A stretch of 64,000 nucleotides of DNA from Albifimbria verrucaria (lineage: Eukaryota > Ascomycota > Sordariomycetes > Hypocreales > Stachybotryaceae), in assembly GCA_020081605.1 (NCBI GenBank), contig JAHREC010000009.1, positions 5,146,001 to 5,210,000 on the forward strand. The letters are read 5' to 3'. Below the pieces are notes generated by a model that did not search any database, was not told the origin of the DNA, and saw only the letters and a list, made by a program, of their open reading frames with translations. Below are positions 10,775-20,468 of the stretch, in pieces; position 1 is the first letter of the stretch; the number at the start of each line of letters is the position of its first letter. The translations under genes were made by a program, and so were the position numbers.

Positions 10775-12607
10775 TTAACGCATGTGGTGAGGGGCTGCAG
10801 AGACTACCATTGTGTGAACAGCGGTGACGTGCATGGTCTTTGTCTTCTCTGTTTCTGTCACGGTGTGCATAGCTGTGACATGAACAGTCTTCGTCTTTGG
10901 TTCCTCTGTAACAGTGTGCACCATAGTAACGTGAACAGTCTTGGTCTCTGCGCCGGCAGTGACAGTGTGGATGACAGTAACAGGCTTCTCCACTACAGAT
11001 GTATGAACCATAGTGACGGGCTTCTCCACGATGGAAGTGTGGACCATAGTGACATGGCGAGTGACGGGCTTCTCCACTTCGGCAGTGTGAGTGACCGTGA
11101 CAGGCTTCTCGACAGGCTTCTCAACAGTTGCCGTATGAGTCACAGTGACGGGCTTCTCAACCACCGAGGTATGAATCACGGTAACAGGCTTCTCAATCTC
11201 CTGGTGAACAACGGAAGTTTGGATAGCGGTGACAGGCTTCTCGACGACTGAGGTGTGGATAACAGTGACGGGCTTTTCGACAGCCGACGTGTGGATCACC
11301 GTGACAGGCTTCTCCACCACCGAGGTATGGACCACTGGCTTTTCAACAACAGAGGTATGAATGACTGTGACTGGCTTCTCGACTGGCTTTTCAACCACGG
11401 AAGTATGGATAACAGTGACAGGCTTCTCCACTACTGATGTATGAACAACTGGCTTCTCCACGACAGAGGTCTGCACCACAGTCACAGGTTTCTCAACCTC
11501 CTTGTTAACAATAGAGGTCACTACCTTCTCGACGACAGAAGTATGAACGACAGTGACAGGTTTCTCAACTTCCTTGCTGACGATGGAAGTTTGCACTGCA
11601 GTAACGACTTTTTCGACGACAGAAGTCTGCACAACAGTCACAGGTTTCTCAACCTCCTTGTTAACAATAGAGGTCACTACCTTCTCGACAACCGACGTGT
11701 GAACCACCGGCTTCTCGACCACTGATGTCTGAACCACTGTAACTGGCTTCTCCACTACCGAGGTCTGAACAACAGACTTCTCAACCACGGAGGTCTGAAT
11801 AACCGTTACTGGCTTCTCCACAACTGAAGTATGAACCACTGGCTTCTCGACAACGGAGGTGTGAATGACTGTGACAGGCTTCTCGACAGGCTTCTCAACC
11901 ACTGAAGTATGAATAACCGTAACCGGCTTCTCCTTCTCTACCACAGACGTCTGAACAACGGTGACTGGCTTTTCCACTGGTTTCTCAACCACTGAAGTGT
12001 GGATAACAGTAACCGGCTTCTCCTTCTCGACCACGGACGTATGGACGACGGTGACCGGCACTTCGACCTTGTGTGATACCAGCGAGGTTTGAGTTAGGGT
12101 GACAAGCTTCTCCACTGGCTTCTCCACCACGGAAGTATGAATGACGGTAACGGGCTTTTCCTTCTCGACCACGGATGTGTGAACGACTGTGACTGGCTTT
12201 TCGACCGGCTTCTCAACCACAGAGGTATGGATAACAGTGACGAGCTTTTCGACCGGCTTCTCTACTACTGAGGTGTGCACCACTGTAACAGGCTTCTCTA
12301 CTGGTTTCTCGACGACGGATGTAACGGTCTTCTCCTCCACCTTCGTTTCGACCTGGTGCTTGACTTCGGTGATTGTGACATGCACAGTCTCTGGAGGTGC
12401 GGTAACATGGACGGTCTGCGGAGGAAGAGTAACGTGTGCGGTTTGGGTTACGTGCACCGTCTCTGCGGGTAACGTGACGTGGACGGTCTCTGTCTTGTGG
12501 ACCGTGACCTCCTTTACAGCCCCGGGTGGGTTCCTTCGCGCTAGAACGGGCGAGGCCGCAGCAGGCCAGGCCATGGCCGCGATCGTGGCGACCTTGAAGA
12601 CGAACAT
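10775..12607 (-). CDS. Secreted Val/Thr/His/Lys/Glu tandem-repeat protein
   Basis: I take the ATG at 12607 because it opens a signal peptide (MFVFKVATIAAMAWPAAASP) with a following ARR that suits Kex2-type cleavage; an upstream in-frame ATG at 12694 would bury the signal. The mature protein (about 585 residues) is almost wholly repeats. The N-terminal part repeats ETVHVT / QTVHVT; the main part repeats a 9-12 residue unit of the type KPVTVIHTSVVE with variants (VVHTS, VVQTS, VEKEK). The C-terminal part returns to KTVHVTMVHTV. Cys is absent, and there is no hydrophobic C-terminal GPI signal. Alternating V-T-V-H residues predict extended beta strands. The reading is open for 1.8 kb without a break. 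It is probably a cell-surface or matrix protein; its function is unknown. The opposite strand shows several open frames that are only mirrors of the repeat. Confidence 0.8.
   Translation of the reverse strand: MFVFKVATIAAMAWPAAASPVLARRNPPGAVKEVTVHKTETVHVTLPAETVHVTQTAHVTLPPQTVHVTAPPETVHVTITEVKHQVETKVEEKTVTSVVEKPVEKPVTVVHTSVVEKPVEKLVTVIHTSVVEKPVEKPVTVVHTSVVEKEKPVTVIHTSVVEKPVEKLVTLTQTSLVSHKVEVPVTVVHTSVVEKEKPVTVIHTSVVEKPVEKPVTVVQTSVVEKEKPVTVIHTSVVEKPVEKPVTVIHTSVVEKPVVHTSVVEKPVTVIQTSVVEKSVVQTSVVEKPVTVVQTSVVEKPVVHTSVVEKVVTSIVNKEVEKPVTVVQTSVVEKVVTAVQTSIVSKEVEKPVTVVHTSVVEKVVTSIVNKEVEKPVTVVQTSVVEKPVVHTSVVEKPVTVIHTSVVEKPVEKPVTVIHTSVVEKPVVHTSVVEKPVTVIHTSAVEKPVTVIHTSVVEKPVTAIQTSVVHQEIEKPVTVIHTSVVEKPVTVTHTATVEKPVEKPVTVTHTAEVEKPVTRHVTMVHTSIVEKPVTMVHTSVVEKPVTVIHTVTAGAETKTVHVTMVHTVTEEPKTKTVHVTAMHTVTETEKTKTMHVTAVHTMVVSAAPHHMR
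11000..12335 (-). repeat. Imperfect 27-36 nt coding tandem repeat
   Basis: The same short unit, coding for (K)PVT-V-x-HTSVVE, recurs dozens of times. It is interrupted by VEKPVEK and NKEVEK spacers. Several longer blocks are themselves duplicated, for example the segment with VTSIVNKEVEKP, which appears at about 11640-11690 and 11480-11530. Confidence 0.85.
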
Positions 12608-14691
12608 GATGGGATAGATAGAACTTCGGGATCGGAACTCTAGAAAACGTGAAAGGACTGTCGTAATTGGGCTGAGGGTGCTTCGATTAAGCAATGTTGT
12701 ATAAGTTTAGATGTTGTAAGTTTCGGCGATGCCAGATCCCGGTAAAGAAAAGACTGATTGCGTATTGAAAGAATGAAATAATTAAGAAGATCCCACAGGG
12801 ACACGAATTGAAGACGCACTCGCACGAAGAGATGCCTTGGGTGAGGCTGAGAAAACGAGAGAGGATGGTGAAAACAAATTTCAAGCGGCGGAACAGCACG
12901 AGGTTTTGCTTCATGAGCTCTCCCGGGCAAATGCACGGATCAACATCAAGGAGCCACGCGAAGAGACATTTGAGACAGGCTTCAGGGATCAGGATTCCGT
13001 TGGTTGCTTGGCCGGCACGGGCGAACCGTTGTGAACAGGCTGACATGGCACGATTCTGTTTCTCTTGGCCTTTGCCACTTGAGATGAAATGTCAACTACC
13101 TTGGATTCTGTGGCGCCACAACGGGTTTCTTGACGGGAGTGTTTGAAAGACGCTTCTGAAACCCAAGCACGGTTAGCAGGACCCTAGCTCTGTGAGCGAA
13201 CTGTGCCGGCATGCCGTTGGGGATGACAGGGGCTGGGCAGGGATCGATCTTGGGCGAACCTGGTGTTAAGCTTACAATCAAGCTGAGTGCCGCAGTGGGT
13301 GGGCTCCTGCACGGGGCTCAGATGCAGCGACCTGCAACCGGCAAGCCCAATGGTGAAACGCACCAACCCCGGGTGTTCGAGCTTGGCATGGGATGAGACG
13401 TGTCAGACTTGACAGCTGCGTCCCATGTGCCACGGACGAAAGCAATGCCTCGTTCCAAGTGAGATGAAAAAGAAAACCTTATCTATGCAGGATCCGTCTC
13501 TTCCGCAATGGTAGATAACTTTGCGAAAGACGTGTGAAGAATTGAACGTGCTTTTCCTTCACCTATGCAAGCCCCTTGGTCGGTGCTCACAACAGTCTCA
13601 GCCTGGTAGGACTGGTGACTCCCCAAGGATCAGGAGGAAACAAGCCTCAACACCAAAGACCAGTTTGCATTGGCAGACTGCATCTACAGTTCAGGTTGTG
13701 ATGTGTCGTCTTTGTTAGGTTAGGGATAACTCTTTTCAATGGGGACAGCTTAGTAGCAGTTCACCACACTAGTGCATTTTTCCATCTGTAATTCTTAGTC
13801 CAGACTCTGGACTCCAGACCAGACTGGGTCCTCGTATCCCTGACGCTAGAACTTGGTTGCGACCGGAAGCTGCCCCACGTCACAATCCGACTTGGCCCCG
13901 GCACGCAGGATCCGTTGGTTACTTGTTGGCCCCCTGTAGCCAGTCTGCTTCTACCCTACACTGCAAAGACGTAAGCTGTGAAGATGTCTGAATGGTTGTT
14001 GCGGAAGAGATTAATGTCAGAAGCATGTAGAACTAGTTACGATCATGGGAACAGGAACTGTGTGTCAAGTTCACTTGTCAAAAATTAAAAATTACAAAAA
14101 ACTACTACAATTCATCATACTGTCATGAAGCATGTTTCTCCTAACGTTGTATTGTTTTCGCAGGTTGCATGAAGGACAATAACTCAGCATGGTTGGAACT
14201 TATCCGAAGCAAGCGGTCGACGCACACATGGCAGCTTGGTATCCCCATCAACCGTATCCACCAACTCAAGCAAATATTACTCCTATAGGTAAATATTTCG
14301 AGCTCACATGCGGCCATTCGCAGGGCCTCCTCAAACAAGAGTTTAGGAACAGCAACTGGAGTCTTCATGGTGGGTAGGAGTAAACAGGTCTCCAGGCAGG
14401 GATATCGTCACAGACCTGTACCCTGTGGGACCCCTGCAGATGCATGTGCTCCCGAAACCAGGCGCGCACAGGACTCAGTGATCCAAGCTTACCTCTCCTC
14501 AGCCTGAGATTCGTATGCTTCTAGGGCCCAAGCTCGACTCCAGGTTAAGCCGAGAGAGCGTCACGATTCTTACTGCCAGAAACAATCATGTATTACTGCA
14601 TGTGAGTTTCGTTTCTGATTTCAGGTGACGACACCGCATATTAGTCATTAAACTATCTCATCTATCATTAACTATGTCGTGCTCGTAGGAC
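12608..14691. other. Intergenic, no gene seen (2.1 kb)
   Basis: The first few hundred bases are the 5' region of the repeat protein, the last ones the 3' region of the GH3 gene. Open frames on both strands at 12.8-13.4 kb overlap each other and show no domain. Confidence 0.5.
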
Positions 14692-16576
14692 TTATTTGCA
14701 TGAGCTTTTGTAGCTAAGGCCATGTCCGAACTTGAAGACAGGGTCTTTCGTGTCAAACGGCACATCCTCCAGGTTGTCCGCAACAGCGGCATTGCTCCTG
14801 GCAAGTCAAACGGCAGCTTGCCTTCTGGCTCCGCACCGTTCTCATTGAACATAACGTCCAGAAAAGCGTCAGTGCTACTACCATAGCTACCAAACAGAGC
14901 CGCAGCCATGTCTGCAACTTCTGGTACTGCCGCAGCGCGGTTGAAATTGATGTCCACAATAGTAGAAACGGCACGGTAGATCTTGGCCTGACGCAGCTTC
15001 TCCTTGCATGGAAACTCCAGACTGCCAGATTGCAGATCCGTACCCTCTTCAATGGGATCAGCTGGTGCGCTAGGGGCCTTCAGACGCAAGATGGCGTAAT
15101 TCGCGTCCTCAGGGCGCTCCACGACTTGGAATCCCCTGTCCTTGATAAATGTGGCGTTGAAACCTTCGATGTAAAACTTTGTGTTCTTCGGGAGGTTCTT
15201 CAAAGGAAGAATGTCATTCTTATTTGTGAGCAAGGTATGTGATTTGCGTTGTGCTTCCGTTCCAAGGCGACGGAAATATGGGTTACCAACGATCGCTCCC
15301 GCTTCGTCAGGATTCACGAAGGGATTGTCGAAGAGTCCCAAGAGGAATTTCTCCCGAAGTAGCTTACGAACAGAGGTGTCGATTCTAGCCTCTGGGATTA
15401 TCCCCTTTTGACGAGCTCAACGACCAACTCTGGTCGTGCCTCTCCACCGAACTGGTCACAACCAGCTTCGATGATTCTAGTGACCCTCTCAAGCTCCGAG
15501 AGTTGTTCGACACCCCAGGCCTTGGCATCCCATGGCTTTCCCTGCACAGTAGTGTCCGTGACAAGACCCCAATCGGTGAGCACTACTCCCTCATAACCAA
15601 GCTTCTCCTTTAGGAGGCCTGTCACAATCGCCTTGTTGAAAGAGAAACCAACGGCGTCATACTCGGTTCCAACTGGACGACTATAGTACGGCATCATCTG
15701 CCTTGCTCCAACCTTAATAGCAGCCAAGAACGGGATGAGATGGTATTCCATGTTGTCTCCAGGGTATGTTGAATTCATGCCAAAACGAAAGTGAGCATCA
15801 TGGCCATTCTGAGCAGAACCTGCTCCGGGAAAGTGCTTCGTGACGGTTGAAACGGAATGCCGTCCAAACACCTCGCCTTGAAATCCTGTAATGTAGGCAG
15901 ACAAGAGATCGGCTGTCAAATGAGCATCCTCACCGAAGCCGTTGCGGTTCCGGGGCCATCGGGGCTCCGTGGCCAGGTCAACTTGGGGATGTAAAGCAGC
16001 TCGAATACCAACAGCTAGGTATTCCTCCCTTGCAATCTCTGCGAACTGTCGAACCAGGGCAGTGGAGCGTATAGCTGCTAGACCAAGGGTTTCTGGCCAT
16101 TGAGAGAACCCACCAGCTTGGAAGCCAGTGCGGATATCGTCTGTGAAGGCATGTCGTGGATCTGTAGATATGGTAACCGGTATACCAAGCCTTGTTTCAA
16201 GAGCGCGGGCTTGGACTCTATTGGTGAACTCCGCAGCAGCTTTGGGATCCTCAATTTGAATTGCAAGATTGAAGTGAGTCATGAGTTGAGTAGTGATCAT
16301 GAAGTCCGAGCTATTCATCTCAGGGTTTGCTTGCTCTAGGGTTCCATTTGGTCCAGAGAAGAGTAGAGTCTGGAACATCTGCCCGGCCTTCTCTTCCACA
16401 GTCATGCGGGATAATAGATCATCCAGACGTGCTTCAATGCAAAGAGAAGAGTTTCGGTATGGCAAATTTGCCGTTCCATCTCTTTGGCTCAGATCGCGAA
16501 TTGATGGTGAGGTTGAAATGGCATGGGCAAAGCCCGCCAATGCGATGGCAGCTCCCGAAACCTTTGAGCAAATCAT
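14692..16576 (-). CDS. Secreted GH3 glycosidase (beta-glucosidase type)
   Basis: The ATG at 16576 gives a signal peptide (MICSKVSGAAIALAGFAHAI); a longer in-frame start lies upstream but would bury it. The GH3 N-terminal barrel follows: SRMTVEEKAGQMFQ, TISTDPRHAF, RWPRNRNGFGEDAHLTADL, TKHFPGAGS, and the nucleophile region GVVLTDWGL (Asp near 15570). The C-terminal alpha/beta sandwich domain begins near 15250 (SHTLLTNKNDILPLKN). The length of about 627 residues suits a bacterial-like two-domain GH3 enzyme that releases terminal beta-linked glucose or xylose outside the cell. Two single-base losses break the frame: near 15399-15401, and near 14797-14799. With them repaired, the protein ends at the TAA at 14692. 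It lies downstream of, and on the same strand as, the transporter and GH78 genes. Confidence 0.83.
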
Positions 16577-17966
16577 CTTTATACGCCTTGAGGGATCCAA
16601 AATCAATATCAGAATTGAGGCCAGGATATGCAGCCCTTTTGTAGACCTCCGTTGCAAACATTAGTGATCCCGCATTGGCAAGCTCGATGCATGAGTGGCC
16701 AATCTGACGCGCCTGTTTGCCCAACTCCAATGAACTCCAAAAGACAGAATCAGATGACCCTTCAGGGTGCCAAGGCCTAACTAGCCATTATAGTAGACAT
16801 TCGGACTCGTTCGGGCTCATTATGGATCTCACTATTCTGTCATTCAACTCTGGAGTCCCCGCAGATGTGGTCGAGCCTGCATGGGTCAAATCCCTTACTG
16901 TTTTTTCCAAATACTGGCATATACCTTTGGGCAAGTACTGAACGAAGACAAGAGGCTATTCAATCAATTGGATAAAGGGCCTCATTAGTTTCGTGACATG
17001 CTCCAGTTCACTTGACACTTACTACACAGCCTTGCTTTTTATCATCTAAACACTTGAACGTTATATTCTTTAGCAAGACTGTGGGGTTTGGGGTAAGTCA
17101 GCCTTCAGATTGGGGAAGAGGGTCAATCCAACGAGAAGGGCCGACTTCAAGGCTCCAGCCAAATTTCCGGGATGTGGGGGTTGCCTTGGTTCTTCCCACA
17201 GGAGAATATTGTATGAACTGCATGGCACCAACGCTACTGCCCAGATTTGGGATAAGAGTTCCCCACAGAACCACGCTCACTAGCAAAGGTTCCGGATCGT
17301 GGGGAATCGAGGCTTGCCAGAAGACGCAAAGGCCTGTTCATCAGCCTCCTATAGTAGAAAGCAGTTCGCTCGTTAGTTACTGTGGCCCATAGCCTCCAAT
17401 TGGCTAAATGGCTAATCTACAACCCGGGTTTTCTGTGAAAACTGAAGGTCTTGTATGGCCTAGCATCGCAAGTGTGCTCAAGAGCAGTGGGCGGCTCATC
17501 CTTGCTGTAGGGACGAACAGCCACGTTTTATCGATGAGACCAAACAAGAAGCCAAATTATACTGGCTTTTAGAAACTAGGATTTTAGAAACTAGGCTCCT
17601 CACAAGTACTATAGAAGAACTACATCAGTAACCATGGCTAGTTAACCGAGAAGATTCTAATCGTGAGTAGTGGTTGAAATCTCTTGGTATAGCTCGTAAA
17701 GAGTCTGTGAATCTGTGCATTCATCCGAGGTCTAGGTTTGGCCATCAACTAGCGGGCGCAACACGCGTTTTCAGGCATCATCTCCATGATTTTCATATGC
17801 GATATCTTGAATGCAACCCGATATTGAAGAAAACTGTGCTAAGCAGCATGCTTGTGACCACCTGGCCATTCGAGAGGGAAAACGAGGATCAAGATTCATG
17901 GTATGAATGGAATTGGTATTTTACCATTTCTCGGACAAGAAATACCAATATCTGCGCAAATAGCTC
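16577..17966. other. Intergenic, no gene seen (1.4 kb)
   Basis: This is the promoter side of the GH3 gene and the 3' side of the transporter gene. No domain is seen in any frame. Confidence 0.5.
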
Positions 17967-19785
17967 TACTGTGCTTGAAGAAGTACTTCTGTTGCTGTTT
18001 GCGTTTTGTGAAACCTCCAGTGCTTAACTTTGCGTTCAAACAATTCATCCAACTCGGCGGCAGTACGTCTGTTAACAAAGTTTTGTTAGTCTTTGAGGGG
18101 CCTGTAGTCTGAAAGGTCGAAGTCTGGAGAGGAGGCTTTTTACGTACCCTTTCGTCTCCGGAATCAAGAACCACATTACCGTCACAAAAGGCAAGCCAAT
18201 ACCAGCGTAAAACCATCCAGTCTTGAGCTCCCAGCCCCACTCATTGCCATTGACCATGTATGGCGTGAGAACATTCATGACAACTCCGGCAACACAGGTC
18301 GAGGCAGCTCCAAACCCAGCAGTATATGGGCGAAGGCGTTGCGAGGAGATCTCACCGATGAAGCCCCATCCGGTAGCACCGTTCGCTGTCATCCCGATAT
18401 CTAGTTGGATGTAGTGTTAGTTGAGATTGGCGGGAAGTCGGAAAGTAGCACTCACTCCATAGGCAGGCAAAAATATAAGTAGATAACTTGTTGCTCTCAC
18501 TTGCGGAACAACACCCAGAATGCCGATTGCAACGCAAGAGACCCAGGAGAGAGTTGAGCCGCTGCATGAAATCAAGCGTCGGCCAATTTTATCCGCAGAA
18601 GAGATGAATATCAAGCCAGCTGCAATGTTAATCGCGGACGTAATGCATGTTGCCTGGAAAGGGTCATCAACCCCGGCTTGTTGGAAGAAGTACGAAGCAA
18701 ATGTGCTAAACAGAGTGAGGCCGATAAACTGTTGAGTCATAAGAGTCCACAAGGCGGTCAAGGTACGCCTGCCATCGGTTCCCTTGAAAATGGAATACCA
18801 CTTGACGCTATTCGATGCCCTCGCAACTTCCATTTCATGCTCGACTGTCATGGCTAGGAGGCGGTATTGCTGGTCCTCATCGTAATCTTCAACTTTCCAG
18901 TTTAGAATGCGAAGTGATTTTTTTGCCCGAGTCTCATAACCTCGAGAAGCGCACCAAGCTGGGGTTTCTGGAACAAATAGATAAATAAGCAGCATGAGGC
19001 CAATCTGGGCCCATTGGGTGTAAACCGGGGTGAGCCAATCGTCTCGATCAACCTTGGAAAGGACTTGAAGTGCTACTGGTGCAAAAAAGTTGCCGAGGCC
19101 AAACCAAAAGTTGTAGGACATGAGAAGGCCGCCACGAATACGAGCAGGTGCAGTCTCAGAAATGTAGGTAGGGATTGTGGACTGGAGGCAGCCAACTCCG
19201 ATGCCAGCGAGGAGTTTAGCAACAAGCCAGACGGGCCAACTTCTGGCAAGGGTTTCGGCTAGAACGCTCATTGCCAATACAAACCAGTACAGGAACATGG
19301 CCTTTTGCGGCCAAAGTGATCAGAGAAGAAAGGGAGTGTTGTCATTCCAATAATCTGACCAACTGACATGATAGAGCTCCATGCCGCAAGAATTGGAGAT
19401 GCTAGAAATGGATTTCCTTCCTCATCTTGTTCTGTCGCAAACTGCGACACAAATCCTGGATTTGCAACAATGTTTCCATTGATGCTATGGAAATACTGTT
19501 AGTTCCAAGAAGGAAAACACTGCGATGCGTCACGTACCCGATCTGGTAACCATCGGTCGCGCCGCTGAAGGCAACCATAAAGCAGACAAATGTGCACACT
19601 TTGAAAGTCTTGATGGTCTGCCATATTGTGAGTGTCTCATAACCCGAAATACCTTGACCTTTGGCAGCTGCTTCCGCGGAGGCCTCTTTGACATGAAGTT
19701 GGCCGGGCTCAACATGTTGTTGATCGACCTGCATCTTGGACTCTCTGTGCACTCTATGCTCCGCTGCGAAGGTTGCTGTCACCAT
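17967..19785 (-). CDS. MFS sugar transporter (hexose / alpha-glucoside porter type)
   Basis: The start at 19785 gives a hydrophilic N-terminus of about 50 residues, then 12 predicted membrane spans. Exons: 19785-19538, 19484-about 18456, 18400-18149, 18068-17967. Sugar-porter signatures are DHFGRK after TM2, the RIRGG loop motif, KIGRR after TM8 and, at the end, PETKG continuing across the last intron into RTAAELDELFERKV. A one-base loss in the A/T run at 19303-19306 interrupts the frame just after DHFGRK. The donor of intron 2 is either 18455 or 18451; only the second keeps the frame as sequenced. The protein should import a mono- or disaccharide over the plasma membrane. Lying between a secreted glucosidase and a cytosolic rhamnosidase, it probably carries the sugar product linking them. 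Confidence 0.82.
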
Positions 19786-20468
19786 CGGCAATAATTTAAG
19801 CTTAAAAAAAGCTTGAGATGAGACGCGGGAGGGCCCACGAGGTGCTGCAAGTTCTGTGGGGAAGAGGAGATATAAAAGTGGTGATTCGTACCTATCGTGA
19901 TGTTTGAAGCAACCGAGGTAGAAGTGGTGGTTTCGCTTTCTGTTGACCCGATGCCAAGAGCCTAAGCTCACGGTGTGATCGATGATCTTGTCAAGCTCCA
20001 TTGCTCCCAGATCATGGGTCGGGTGCGGGGACAGTGGCGACATGGGAATAGTCCTGGAGAGACGAGAATCAATAAGGATTAAACGCTACCACTATGATCG
20101 GCCAAAGACGCACCGAAAATACACCGAACATCTCATTAAACGCGAATGTTTGGGGTCTTATGGGCTCACGCAACTATCATAGTCTTCACTGCCTGGTCAT
20201 GCTGTCAACTTTCACGATGTATTAGACCCCATGGCGGAATGTACCCATTGTTCGCTTCAGGGAGGTATCTCAGTGGAATCACTCATAATTCATGCCTTTA
20301 ACCTACTGCGTCAATGATGGGCATCTGCTCGGTCATGTTTGGGAAAGTTTGCTTAGGGTGGCATAGTTTTAGAAGACATTAGCACCATCAATTTAAGATC
20401 AAGTGCGAAGTCGTGGGGTATAAAAAAATCAGATTATCTCATGTACATGCAACATTCTGTCTAATAAT
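19786..20468. other. Intergenic, no gene seen
   Basis: This is the promoter of the transporter gene and the 3' region of the rhamnosidase gene. Confidence 0.5.

Noticed and set aside
11441..12617. Long open frames on the plus strand opposite the repeat protein (for example 12189-12617)
   Set aside because: They mirror the tandem repeat, have no signal or domain, and the minus-strand reading is open for the full length with a signal peptide.
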